Shown here in pieces: positions 9,508 to 17,268 of a stretch of DNA of 34,147 nucleotides; within the stretch, counting starts at the first letter, position 1; each line of letters begins with the position of its first letter. Origin of the DNA: Bryobacteraceae bacterium. GTDB lineage: Bacteria > Acidobacteriota > Terriglobia > Bryobacterales > Bryobacteraceae. The translations under genes and the position numbers were made by a program. The stretch lies in the NCBI GenBank assembly GCA_025055455.1, contig JANWXD010000007.1, positions 69,671 through 103,817 on the forward strand, given 5' to 3'. The notes below the pieces were generated by a model. The model ran no database searches and was not told the origin of the DNA. It saw only the letters and a program-made list of their open reading frames with translations.

Positions 9508-10626
9508 TCACCAGCCGCGGACCACCGCCGGGATCCACGGACGATCCGTGCTCTGGCGCTTGAAATGCCGGCGCCAGCGGCCCGCGATCGGAGTCGAACA
9601 GGACGGGCAGGTGCCCTCCGGCGTAATGTGGTAATCCAGGATGCGGTAACCGTAGCGGTTCACCAGCAGCGTGCCGCACTGCGGGCAGCGCGTGTTTTCC
9701 CAATCGCCCACCTGTCCCGGCAAGTTACCGGCATACACGTAACGCAGCCCAGCCTCACGCCCGATCTTCGCCGCGCGGATCAGCGTCTCCGGCGGCGTGT
9801 TGTCCGGATCGAGCATCTTGTAATCCTTGTGAAAGGCCGTCACGTGCCAGGGGATGTCCGGCGAAATCCCTGCCAGAAACTCCGCAATCTGCCGGAGCTC
9901 CTGGTCGGAGTCGTTGAAGCCCGGGATCACTAGCGTCACCACTTCCAGCCAAAAGCCCATTTGGTGAATCAGGCGCAGTCCGTCCAGGATGGGTTGGAGG
10001 CGGCCGCCGAGCTGGCGGTAGTGGCGGTCGTCAAAACTCTTCAAGTCCACCTTGTACAGGTCGGTCCAGGGCCGGAGGTACTCGAGCACGCGCGGCGTGA
10101 CGTTGCCGTTGGAGACGAATCCGGTAATCAGGCCCGCCTTTTTGGCCTCTTGGAAGATGGCCACGGCCCACTCGGCCGTGATCAGCGGCTCGTTGTAGGT
10201 GCTGACGACGGCATCTGCCTCCAGTTCCACGGCCCAGCGGATCAGCTCCTCCGGGCGGACGCGGCGGATGGGGGCGACGGCGCGCGGGTCGCGGATCGCC
10301 TGTGACGTGACCCAATTCTGGCAGTAGGCGCAATGCAGGTCGCAGCCCAGCATGCCGAAGCTGAACGCCAGCGCTCCCGGCTGGACGTGGAAGAACGGTT
10401 TCTTTTCGATCGGGTCGCACTGCACGCTGGCGACATAGCCCCAGGGCACGTAGAGCGTGCCGTCGCAGTTGAAGCGCACCTTGCACACGCCGGGCTGCCC
10501 CTCCGGGATGGGACAACAGTGCCCGCACGCATAGCAGCGGATACGTTTGCGGTCGTCGACGACTTCCCACAGCTCCCGCGCGCCCTCGCGTACGTGCCGG
10601 GCGAGAACTTCGGCCAGCGCAGCCAT
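9508..10626 (-). CDS. amrS: Radical SAM enzyme of the AmmeMemoRadiSam type (AmrS-like)
   Basis: The 372-residue protein belongs to the radical SAM family related to pyruvate-formate-lyase activases that is usually encoded with or fused to AMMECR1 and MEMO proteins; its substrate is unknown. The [4Fe-4S]/SAM motif CDLHCAYC is at residues 95-102. An N-terminal cysteine cluster (CYACGHCC, residues 31-38, plus C48) and a C-terminal zinc-ribbon pair (CPQCG and CPSCS) could hold further metals. Typical blocks include STYNEPLITAEWA, GFVSNGNVTPRVLEYL and HVTAFHKDYKM. A strong AGGAGG precedes the ATG at 10624-10626. It is 29 bp downstream of an Rrf2 gene and in line with ferredoxin, suggesting Fe-S-responsive expression and ferredoxin as electron donor (inference). 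No AMMECR1 or MEMO gene is in the window. Confidence 0.92.
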   Translation of the reverse strand: MAALAEVLARHVREGARELWEVVDDRKRIRCYACGHCCPIPEGQPGVCKVRFNCDGTLYVPWGYVASVQCDPIEKKPFFHVQPGALAFSFGMLGCDLHCAYCQNWVTSQAIRDPRAVAPIRRVRPEELIRWAVELEADAVVSTYNEPLITAEWAVAIFQEAKKAGLITGFVSNGNVTPRVLEYLRPWTDLYKVDLKSFDDRHYRQLGGRLQPILDGLRLIHQMGFWLEVVTLVIPGFNDSDQELRQIAEFLAGISPDIPWHVTAFHKDYKMLDPDNTPPETLIRAAKIGREAGLRYVYAGNLPGQVGDWENTRCPQCGTLLVNRYGYRILDYHITPEGTCPSCSTPIAGRWRRHFKRQSTDRPWIPAVVRGW

Positions 10627-10655
10627 GGCGCCTGCCTCCTGTTCTCAGTATCGCG

Positions 10656-11138
10656 CTATCCCGGCAGGAACGCACGGGGGGCGGAGCTGACTCCCGCCAG
10701 GCGGGCCGCAATCTGCACAGTGGCCTGCCGCTCGTTTCCGAGAAGGTCTTTGATGGTCGTCGCGCTCAGCAGCGAGTCGAGCGCACCTTGCATGGCCGCA
10801 AGAAGCGCTCGCAGGGAACAATCCTCGGCGTGGACGCAGATCTCCGGCAGCCCAGCGTGCTTACGGCAAAAGTCGGCCGTCAGCAATCGCTCCCCCAGAG
10901 CTTGCAACACCTCGGCTGCCGTGATTCTCTCTGGCGGCCGCGCCAGCCGGTAGCCTCCCGCCGGCCCGCGGACGCTCTCCACCAGCCCTGCCAGCCGGAG
11001 CCGGCGCATCACTTTGGCGACGTTGGCCTCCGAGAGCCCTTCGGCCTCGCTGAGTTCCGGGATCGTTACGCTGCCGCCCGCGCGCGCCATACGCAGCAGG
11101 CACCGCAGACCGTATTCCTCGGGAGAGCTCAGCTTCAT
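10656..11138 (-). CDS. Second Rrf2-family regulator with three conserved cysteines
   Basis: This 160-residue protein is a paralogue of the suf-operon regulator. It begins MKLSSPEEYGLRCLLRMA, has the HTH at SVTIPELSEAEGLSEANVAK and the wing GPAGGYRLARPPERI. Cysteines C91, C101 and C107 repeat the C-x9-C-x5-C spacing of the first copy, with a matching KHAG histidine, so an Fe-S cluster is likely. It lies 18 bp after the ferredoxin stop and 29 bp before the radical SAM gene, forming an Fd-rrf2-amrS operon. The recognition helix differs somewhat from the first copy (SEANVAKVMRRL against STAYTAKLLRML), so DNA specificity may overlap but not be identical. Confidence 0.93.
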   Translation of the reverse strand: MKLSSPEEYGLRCLLRMARAGGSVTIPELSEAEGLSEANVAKVMRRLRLAGLVESVRGPAGGYRLARPPERITAAEVLQALGERLLTADFCRKHAGLPEICVHAEDCSLRALLAAMQGALDSLLSATTIKDLLGNERQATVQIAARLAGVSSAPRAFLPG

Positions 11139-11156
11139 GGCCGGGCCTCCGCGCCT

Positions 11157-11417
11157 CTACCGGCCGTAGTAGGCCGCGTTGCGAGCGGCAAAGTGCTGCC
11201 ATTTCTCGGGCAGGTCGTCCAGCGCGAAGATGGCCGACACCGGGCAGACCGGCACGCAGGCGCCGCAGTCGATGCACTCCACCGGGTCGATGTAGAGCAT
11301 CTCTTCCTGCTCGAAATTGGGCTCGTCCTTCTTGGGATGGATGCAGTCCACCGGGCAAGCGTCCACGCAGGCCGTGTCCTTGGTCCCGATGCAAGGTTCC
11401 GCAATCACGTATGCCAT
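11157..11417 (-). CDS. fdx: Ferredoxin of the Thermus/seven-iron type
   Basis: This small acidic 86-residue protein carries electrons through two Fe-S clusters. Its cysteines are C9, C17, C21 and C25, then C48, C51, C54 and C58. The second set is a normal CxxCxxCxxxCP [4Fe-4S] motif. The first set, with C-x7-C-x3-C-x3-CP, is the arrangement of Thermus-like seven-iron ferredoxins that hold one [3Fe-4S] and one [4Fe-4S] cluster. The IGTKDTACVDACPVDCI and PEKWQHFAARNAAYY tail also match that group. It is the first gene of the Fd-rrf2-amrS operon and has the best promoter in the window, directly overlapped by a candidate Rrf2 site. Confidence 0.95.
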   Translation of the reverse strand: MAYVIAEPCIGTKDTACVDACPVDCIHPKKDEPNFEQEEMLYIDPVECIDCGACVPVCPVSAIFALDDLPEKWQHFAARNAAYYGR

Positions 11418-11455
11418 GGCTTCTCCGATCGGTCTGGAAATGCCCAGTCAGCTTC

Positions 11456-11486
11456 AGGATAGGCAAACTGTACAAATTTGTCAAGA
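11456..11486 (-). promoter_or_regulatory. Ferredoxin promoter (near-consensus sigma-70) overlapped by a 20-bp dyad
   Basis: On the minus strand TTGACA (11479-11484) and TATCCT (11456-11461) are separated by exactly 17 bp, placing the start about 30 bases before the ferredoxin ATG. The 20-bp dyad TCTTGACAAATTTGTACAGT (11467-11486) covers the -35; its core ACAAATTTGT is a perfect palindrome. Thirteen of 20 positions equal the suf dyad, including TCTTGAC at the same phase to the -35. This supports a common regulator. Confidence 0.65.
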
Positions 11487-11567
11487 TCACGCCAAAAATT
11501 CAGGGCAGCCGCGGCCTCGGCCGAGCACCACAGCCAGCCCGGCACCCTCCGGCCCCTCAGGCGCGGA

Positions 11568-12611
11568 TCACCCTCCCAGAATGCGGTAGTGGAGAAAGTC
11601 CTTGGTGGCACCCCGGTTCAACTTGGAGTAAAGCTTGAAGTGATCGGTCCTACCCGGGGCGACGACCTCGCCGAAATGGATCAGCGCTCCGACCACGTCC
11701 TGAAGCGGATTTCCCAAGTCCACATCGACGTCGGCGAAAACGTGATCGGCGCCTCGGGCCTCGATGGGCACGGCGACCACCGCTTGAAGCGAAGGTCGGC
11801 CCTCCTGGCGGAAGCTGTAAAGCGCGAACCGCTCCCGATCCACCCCCGCCCGTTCGAGAACCCGAAAATGGATCGACGCGGCGGGCGCTCCCTCGGCGTA
11901 GAACGGTTTCTTCGGATCGCGGGCCAGCGCCACGAGGGTGTTGTAGAACTCGAAGTTGGCGCGCACCCCGATGCGGTCCACGTCCGCTAGAAAGACGCTC
12001 TGCACCGCGCGGATCAGTGGCTGCTTCGGCGTCGGCGCCGCCGTAGCGCGCAACTTCGCCAGCAGATTGAGCAGGCAGGCCTTGCGGCGCGGGCGCACCC
12101 GAGGCGCTTCTAGCCACTCTGCGCACGGGCGCCCGTCGAGAACGGAAGCAGGATCGAGCAGCACGCGCGCGATCTCCGGGTCAAACGAAGCCACCGGTCC
12201 GGTCAGTTCGACGCGCCGCGGATCCGGGCGCACGTGCACCGTGACCGTGGTCTCAGCGTTCGCCCGCACCTCGACATGAATGGGCATATCGCGCAGCTCG
12301 AGGTCTGCGATGCCCAGCCAGACCCTGAGCACGCCGCTCGGCAGCGCCTCCGGATCCTTGCCTTCCAATACCAAATCGCCGCCGTCGAGCCGCATGTTCG
12401 CCCGGAAGGTTCCGGCAGGCCAGCCGCGCAACTGCGCCACGCGCCGCAGGCGGTACTCCGTCACCGGGTTGGCGCCCCAGAAGTTGACCGTCACCCCGCG
12501 GGGCAGCGCGTCGGTCTCCCCCTCCAGTACTGCCCCCTCTTCGGCATCCAGTTTCACGATGCGGAGATGCTGTCCGTTCTCGAGCAACCGGAAACGTACC
12601 CTCTCGTTCAT
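11568..12611 (-). CDS. Protein of unknown function, 347 aa
   Basis: I do not recognise this family. There is no signal peptide or membrane helix, so it is probably cytoplasmic. The N-terminal half (to about residue 155) is rich in short beta-strand-like stretches, such as VTVNFWGANPVTEYRLRRVAQLRGW and IHVEVRANAETTVTVHVRPDPRRVEL. A basic helical segment follows (PRVRPRRKACLLNLLAKLRA, near 170-190) and then a mixed alpha/beta C-terminal region with FALYSFRQEGRPSLQAVVAVPIEARG. The start is supported by AGGAGG twelve bases before the ATG. It lies upstream of ferredoxin on the same strand, 150 bp away across a separate promoter, so it need not share its function. Composition matches its neighbours. 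Confidence 0.75.
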   Translation of the reverse strand: MNERVRFRLLENGQHLRIVKLDAEEGAVLEGETDALPRGVTVNFWGANPVTEYRLRRVAQLRGWPAGTFRANMRLDGGDLVLEGKDPEALPSGVLRVWLGIADLELRDMPIHVEVRANAETTVTVHVRPDPRRVELTGPVASFDPEIARVLLDPASVLDGRPCAEWLEAPRVRPRRKACLLNLLAKLRATAAPTPKQPLIRAVQSVFLADVDRIGVRANFEFYNTLVALARDPKKPFYAEGAPAASIHFRVLERAGVDRERFALYSFRQEGRPSLQAVVAVPIEARGADHVFADVDVDLGNPLQDVVGALIHFGEVVAPGRTDHFKLYSKLNRGATKDFLHYRILGG

Positions 12612-12679
12612 GTTCGAAACGCGCCTCCTGACGATGGAGCTGAGGATCCGCCGCAGCGCAGAGGCTCCGCTCCCGACCC

Positions 12680-12694
12680 GCGCTTGTCAAGCGC
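12680..12694 (-). promoter_or_regulatory. 15-bp palindrome overlapping a TTGACA box upstream of the 347-aa gene
   Basis: The minus strand reads GCGCTTGACAAGCGC, two perfect 7-bp arms around one central base, about 70-85 bases before the ATG at 12611. It contains TTGACA, a consensus -35, but I see no convincing -10 at 16-18 bp. It may be an operator combined with a promoter, or a simple hairpin. Confidence 0.3.
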
Positions 12695-12769
12695 CGTTGC
12701 TTCCAAGACCGAGTTGGCGCCCCACCAGGTTCAGTCTACCCCGCAAATTCGACGGGGCCGGCGGACGCT

Positions 12770-13594
12770 TCACTCCACGCGGAACGCCTCGCGGGTCTCG
12801 TAGGTCTGCGAGCCCACGGCGTCTTCGACGGTCACGGCCATCAGGTAGGTCCCGGCGGGCGTGCCGGGCTGGATCTGGAGGCTGACGAGCCCTGGAACGG
12901 AGCGCTTGGGGTAGAAGGGCGAGTCCTCCTCGACCGCCGCTTCCGGCTGGGTGTAGAGCAGCTTTCCTTCGGCGTTGAGGATGGAAATGCGGTACGCCAC
13001 CCGGATCTGGTTCTTGTCGCCGATCTTGAACCCGGTGATGTCAAAGCGCGCCCATAGAGTCTGACCCGGGTGGTACACCGCAGGCACCAGCGGTTCGGGC
13101 GCTCTTTCCTCGCGCAGGAAGCGGAAGTTGCGGATTACCAGCGTCGGGCTGGGCTCGACCCGCCTGCCTTCGACCGACAGCGGAACCTCCAGGGCGGCCT
13201 CCCGGCCCGTCAGCTCGTCTTTGACCCGAACGGCAATTCGGTAGGTTCCGGGCCATGCATGCGGCGGAATCACGAAAGACCACCGGACTTTGGGCAGCCA
13301 GTCTTTGTCTTGCGGCGCCAGCTCGGTGCGCACCTCGCCCCGCACGGTTTCCACCAGCCGCACATTCTCCGCATCGAGGGCGTCCATTTCGTAGCGCAGG
13401 TGCACGAGTTCGTCTTTGGACTTGCCGAATCCGCGCACCTGAAAACTGAAGAAAACAGTCTCGCCGGGGATGAAACGGTGGCCCGCTTCCATGCGGGGGC
13501 CGTCTTCGAACTGGTGGATCGTGCTGTTGACGATGGTCAGCTGCGGCGGCGCTTGGGCGACCGCCGCGGCAGCTAGCGTCAGCAAGACCAACAT
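12770..13594 (-). CDS. Secreted protein with two tandem beta-sandwich (Ig-like) domains
   Basis: The 274-residue protein starts with a short signal peptide (MLVLLTLAAAAVAQA). The rest seems to be an internal duplication. Domain 1 (about 20-145) has FIPGETVFFSFQVRGFG and AWPGTYRIAVRVKDELTG. Domain 2 (about 155-274) has YHPGQTLWARFDITGF and TPAGTYLMAVTVEDAVG. Both keep the PGxT...F.V/I.GF and P(A)GTY...V.V.D pattern of Ig-like or cadherin-like folds. The frame is open to 13714, but the ATG at 13592-13594 is chosen because it alone places the hydrophobic segment at the N-terminus. No catalytic motif is visible, so a binding or structural periplasmic role is likely. It is divergent from the oligogalacturonate-lyase-like gene. 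Confidence 0.75.
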   Translation of the reverse strand: MLVLLTLAAAAVAQAPPQLTIVNSTIHQFEDGPRMEAGHRFIPGETVFFSFQVRGFGKSKDELVHLRYEMDALDAENVRLVETVRGEVRTELAPQDKDWLPKVRWSFVIPPHAWPGTYRIAVRVKDELTGREAALEVPLSVEGRRVEPSPTLVIRNFRFLREERAPEPLVPAVYHPGQTLWARFDITGFKIGDKNQIRVAYRISILNAEGKLLYTQPEAAVEEDSPFYPKRSVPGLVSLQIQPGTPAGTYLMAVTVEDAVGSQTYETREAFRVE

Positions 13595-13722
13595 GAACGC
13601 TCTCAGCGGTGCGGATAATGTGCGAGCGGCCTCGGTGTGGAGGCGCGCGGCGGCTCTGCGCGCCCCCGCCGCCTGGTCGAACGCGCCACCATGAAGTATG
13701 GTAACAAAGCACACACGGAGCC

Positions 13723-14838
13723 ATGTCGTACGGTAAAGGGTCGCTTCACCCGCCCGAACACCGCCTCTTTCGAGACCGCCTCACGGGCGTGACGGTGCAC
13801 CAACTCACCGACCACCCGTCGATCAATCACCCGACGTATTTTCTCAACAGCTCGTTCACCGCCGACGGGACGGCGGTGATCTTCACCTCCTACCGCACCG
13901 GCGCGCCGCAGCTGTTCGAGGCCGGTTTCCCGGACGGCCCGATCCGCCAGCTGACCGACGGCGGGCCCATCCACCCGTTCTCGGCGGTGCTGCATCCGGA
14001 CGGGGAGCGAGTCTTTTTCGTGCGCGACGGGGAAATTTGGATGCTGGAACGAACGAGCTTGCAGGAGCGTTGCGTCGGATCGTTCCCCGGCGCGCAGCTC
14101 GGGGAGTGTTCGCTCGATGCCACTGGTGACTGGGTCACGGCGGCGATCCGCCAGGGGGAGATCCGCGGCCTGGTGGTGGGCCGGACGGACGGAACCGGTT
14201 GGCGAACGATTCCGTTTCCTCGCACAGTGATCCACCCGCAATTCCATCCTCTCGATCCCGAGTGGATCGAGTTCGCCGCGGACCCGGCGCCGCGCATGCA
14301 TCGCGTGCGGCGCGACGGCTCCGGGCTGGAGTGCCTCTACGAGCACGGCAACGACGAGTTCGTGGTCCACGAAACCTTTCTGGGGCGCACCGGGGACCTC
14401 GTCTACGTCGAGTGGCCCAAGGCCCTGTGGCGCATGGACTGGAGAACGCGCGAGCGGGCCCGCATCGCGGAGTTCAATGCTTGGCACATCACGCCGAACC
14501 GCGCGGGAACGCTCGTTTTGTGCGACACCAACCACCCGGACGAGGGCATCTTCCTGGTGGAGGTCGCCACCGGCGCCCGGCGGCGGGTGTGCCTGTCGGA
14601 GTCGAGTAACCGCGGCACACAGTGGACCAAATCGCGCTACGCGTTGGCGGAAGATTTCGCCGCGGCGCGCAGCGGGCCGGCAGAAGGCAAGTTGAGCTGG
14701 ATGGAGACCGACACCGATACGGTGTACGGACCGCAGTGGACGCATCCGCATCCGTCGTTTTCTCCGGACGAACGCTGCATCGTCTTCGCCAGCGACCGCA
14801 CCGGCCACACCCAGGTTTACGTCGCCGAGCTGGGGTAG
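13723..14838 (+). CDS. Oligogalacturonate lyase-like seven-bladed beta-propeller (PL22-type)
   Basis: PL22 enzymes cleave unsaturated pectin oligomers in the cytoplasm by Mn-dependent beta-elimination. The 371-residue protein has TolB/WD-like propeller repeats (for example SSFTADGTAVIFTSYRTG and HPSFSPDERCIVFASDRTG) and no signal peptide, as expected for the cytoplasmic enzyme. Near the end QWTHPH supplies Q338, H341 and H343, the Q-x2-H-x-H arrangement of the Mn site in characterised oligogalacturonate lyases; H271 in DTNHPDEG is a candidate for the third histidine. The start gives MSYGKGSLHPPEHRLFRD, with weak ribosome-binding features (CGGAG six bases before ATG). It is followed after three bases by an ABC exporter pair, so they probably share a transcript. 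Confidence 0.8.
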   Translation: MSYGKGSLHPPEHRLFRDRLTGVTVHQLTDHPSINHPTYFLNSSFTADGTAVIFTSYRTGAPQLFEAGFPDGPIRQLTDGGPIHPFSAVLHPDGERVFFVRDGEIWMLERTSLQERCVGSFPGAQLGECSLDATGDWVTAAIRQGEIRGLVVGRTDGTGWRTIPFPRTVIHPQFHPLDPEWIEFAADPAPRMHRVRRDGSGLECLYEHGNDEFVVHETFLGRTGDLVYVEWPKALWRMDWRTRERARIAEFNAWHITPNRAGTLVLCDTNHPDEGIFLVEVATGARRRVCLSESSNRGTQWTKSRYALAEDFAAARSGPAEGKLSWMETDTDTVYGPQWTHPHPSFSPDERCIVFASDRTGHTQVYVAELG

Positions 14839-14841
14839 CGG

Positions 14842-15600
14842 ATGGGAGACGAAACCCCCGCCATTCGGGTCGAAAACCTGCGCAAGGTGTATGGCGTGAA
14901 AGCGGCCGTGGACGGCCTCACGCTCACCGTGCCCCGCGGCTGCTTCTTCGGATTTCTCGGACCGAACGGGGCAGGGAAGACCACGACCATCCGGATGTTG
15001 ACCGGGCTGACGCGGCCCACTTCCGGATCCATCGAGCTGCTGGGCTTCCGCATGCCGGACCACGAGCTCGAGATCAAACGGCGGATCGGGCTGGTGCCGG
15101 ACGAATCGCTGCTCTTTGACCGGCTCACCGGCGCTGAGTTTTTGGAGTTCGCCGCCCGCATGTACGGACTGGCGCGCTCCGTGGCGCAGGAGCGGGCTCG
15201 GGAGCTGCTGGCCTTGTTCGAACTCGACAGCCAGCCGCGCAAGCTGATTGCGGAGTACTCCAAGGGCATGCGCAAGCGCTTGGCCATGGCGGCGGCGCTG
15301 ATCCACCGCCCGCAGTTGTTTCTGCTCGATGAGCCGTTCGAGGGCGTAGACGCCATCGGCGCCCGGCTGATGAAAGACCTGCTCGTCGACCAGGTGCGCC
15401 AAGGTGCGACGATCTTTCTCACTTCGCACGTGCTCGAGGTGGTGGAGCGGCTGTGCGAGCGCGTGGCCATCGTTCACCAGGGCAAGCTCGTGGCCGAACT
15501 GGCGACCCGCGAGCTGCGCGCCAGCGCGGCCACGCTCGAGGACGTCTTCGTGGAGCTGGTGGGCGGAGCGCGGGCCGTCGAGAAACTGGACTGGCTGTAA
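14842..15600 (+). CDS. ABC transporter ATP-binding protein (ABC-2 exporter type)
   Basis: This 252-residue ATPase energises the membrane protein encoded next. It has Walker A (GPNGAGKTTT), a Q-loop-proximal stretch RRIGLVPDESLLFDRLTG in which the usual Gln is not obvious, a degenerate signature YSKGMRKRL in place of LSGGQ, Walker B LFLLDEPFEG and the H-loop LTSHVLEVVERLCERV. The C-terminal TLEDVFVELVGG is typical of the CcmA/NatA-like group exporting drugs, lipids or unknown substrates. It starts three bases after the preceding stop, and its own stop precedes the permease ATG by four bases. Confidence 0.93.
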   Translation: MGDETPAIRVENLRKVYGVKAAVDGLTLTVPRGCFFGFLGPNGAGKTTTIRMLTGLTRPTSGSIELLGFRMPDHELEIKRRIGLVPDESLLFDRLTGAEFLEFAARMYGLARSVAQERARELLALFELDSQPRKLIAEYSKGMRKRLAMAAALIHRPQLFLLDEPFEGVDAIGARLMKDLLVDQVRQGATIFLTSHVLEVVERLCERVAIVHQGKLVAELATRELRASAATLEDVFVELVGGARAVEKLDWL

Positions 15601-15604
15601 CGGC

Positions 15605-17215
15605 ATGCCGGCACAGGCTTCGGCCATTCTCTGGGCGCAGTGGCGTTCGTTTTCGAACGCGCTCCGGCGAGGCGTTTCCGGCGCTTGGCTCGCGGCGCTC
15701 GTGGCGGTGGTGATTTGGTACGGGCTGTGGTGCGCCTTGGCTGGCGCTGTGTTCTGGCTGGCCTCGAGGCCTCAGGCGCGCGAGGTGGTGGAACGGGCGC
15801 TGCCGGGCGGGCTCCTGTTCGTCTTCGTGTACTGGCAAGCGGCGCCGTGGCTGGCCGCTTCGCTCGGCGCGGCAGTGGATCTTCGGCGCCTCCGGGTCTA
15901 TCCGATCGCGCGCCGCCAGCTCTTCGGCATCGAGGTGGCGCTGCGCCTGTCGACCTCCGTCGAGATGCTGCTCCTGCTGGCGGGCGCGGCGGCCGGCCTG
16001 GCGTGGAATCCGGCGGGGCACGGCCGTGCGGCGCCGGTGGCGCTGGCAGGGTACGCGACCTTGAACGTTTTCCTTGCCAGCGGCGTGCGGAGTCAGATCG
16101 AACGCTGGCTGGCGCGGACGCGGATCCGCGAAGTGATCGCGCTCGTGTTCATTTTGCTCGCAGCGTTGCCGCAGCTCTTGCTGGTCACGGGTGTGTCGGC
16201 GTCCTTGCGCCGCTGGCTCGTGGTGGAAGCCACAGGCGCGTGGCCCTGGGCTGTGGCGGCGCGACTGGCGTTGGGCGAAGGCCGGACGTGGGATTGGCCG
16301 CTGCTTGCCCTCTGGGTGGCCGGGGCCTGGTGGTTCGGGCGCTGGCAGTTCGAGCGAAGTCTCGAATCCGAGGCCGGGGCCGAGCCGGCGTCCCGAAGAG
16401 ACGCTTCGCGGGGTGCAGTGCCGCGCCTGTGGCGTTTGCCAGGCTGGCTCCTGCGGGATCCTCTAGCCGCGATTGTCGAAAAGGAGTTGCGGTCCCTGGC
16501 GCGCTCGCCGCGCTTTCGGCTGGTGTTCCTCATGGGCTTCACCTTCGGCGTGATCATTTTTCTGCCGTTGATCCTGCGCGCGAGCCGAGCTCCCGGAAGC
16601 GAACCGCTCGGGGCAGCCTATCTGGTGATGGTCGGTGCCTACGCGCTGCTTCTATTGGGGGACGTCGCTTTTTGGAACATCTTCGGATTCGACCGGGCCG
16701 CGGCGCAAGCTTACTTACTGACTCCGACGCCCGTTGCGAAAGTTTTTGTCGGCAAGAACGTGGCGACCGGCGTGTTTGTCGTGCTCGAGATGGCGGCGAT
16801 CACCGCCGTGTGGGCCGTGGCGCGCTTGCCGCTCGAGCTCGCCGCGGTGGCCGAAGCGTTCGCCGTCACCCTGGTGCTGGCGCTGTATTTCATGGCGGGC
16901 GGCAACCTGGCCTCGGCCTATTACCCGCGCGCCGTGCACCCGGAGAAATCCACGGGCGCCAGCTCGCCGCTGCGGGTCCGGCTGCTGCTGATATTTCTCT
17001 ATCCGATTGGCGCCCTTCCGGTGCTGCTGGCCTACGGCGCCCGGTACGCATTCGACAGCCAGGGGGCATTTTGGGCGGTGCTCGCCTTTGCGGCGGCGCT
17101 GGGCGCAGCAGCCTACTGGGCGGCCTTGGATTCCGCGGTGACGCGCCTCGAGCGGCACCGGGACGAATTCCTGGCCGCGCTGACGCAGACCGAGGGACCG
17201 ATCCGCGTGGGGTGA
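15605..17215 (+). CDS. ABC-2-like transporter membrane protein, 536 aa
   Basis: The protein is highly hydrophobic, with roughly a dozen candidate membrane segments, including LAALVAVVIWYGLWCALAGA near the N-terminus and VIALVFILLAALPQLLLVTG near residue 180. Others are YLVMVGAYALLLLGDVAFW and the C-terminal VLAFAAALGAAAYWAALD. A central soluble loop (about 235-300) carries the coupling-type motif DPLAAIVEKELRSLARSPRFR seen in ABC-2 permeases. The chosen ATG at 15605 follows the ATPase stop by four bases; the frame is open to 15404 only as shadow of the ATPase. Substrate unknown. It ends 13 bp before the REP hairpins flanking the RAYT gene. Confidence 0.88.
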   Translation: MPAQASAILWAQWRSFSNALRRGVSGAWLAALVAVVIWYGLWCALAGAVFWLASRPQAREVVERALPGGLLFVFVYWQAAPWLAASLGAAVDLRRLRVYPIARRQLFGIEVALRLSTSVEMLLLLAGAAAGLAWNPAGHGRAAPVALAGYATLNVFLASGVRSQIERWLARTRIREVIALVFILLAALPQLLLVTGVSASLRRWLVVEATGAWPWAVAARLALGEGRTWDWPLLALWVAGAWWFGRWQFERSLESEAGAEPASRRDASRGAVPRLWRLPGWLLRDPLAAIVEKELRSLARSPRFRLVFLMGFTFGVIIFLPLILRASRAPGSEPLGAAYLVMVGAYALLLLGDVAFWNIFGFDRAAAQAYLLTPTPVAKVFVGKNVATGVFVVLEMAAITAVWAVARLPLELAAVAEAFAVTLVLALYFMAGGNLASAYYPRAVHPEKSTGASSPLRVRLLLIFLYPIGALPVLLAYGARYAFDSQGAFWAVLAFAAALGAAAYWAALDSAVTRLERHRDEFLAALTQTEGPIRVG

Positions 17216-17228
17216 GCGCAGTGCACTG

Positions 17229-17268
17229 TGGGGCGGCCTTCAGGCCGCGCCGGGCTTCAGCCCGGCTC
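17229..17268 (+). repeat. Left REP-type double hairpin of the RAYT unit (inverted copy 1)
   Basis: Two hairpins stand side by side: GCGGCC-TTCA-GGCCGC and GCCGGGC-TTCA-GCCCGGC, preceded by TGGG. The 40 bases are repeated in inverted orientation at 17884-17923 with differences only in the first loop (TTCA against TAAC). The RAYT stop codon lies inside this first loop. Such palindromes are the presumed substrates of REP-associated tyrosine transposases. Confidence 0.85.

Noticed and set aside
13603-15627. 674-codon minus-strand frame opposite the lyase-like and ABC ATPase genes
   Set aside because: It is antisense to two well-recognised proteins and translates to an R/H/G/Q-rich sequence with no domain. 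High GC makes such antisense frames common.
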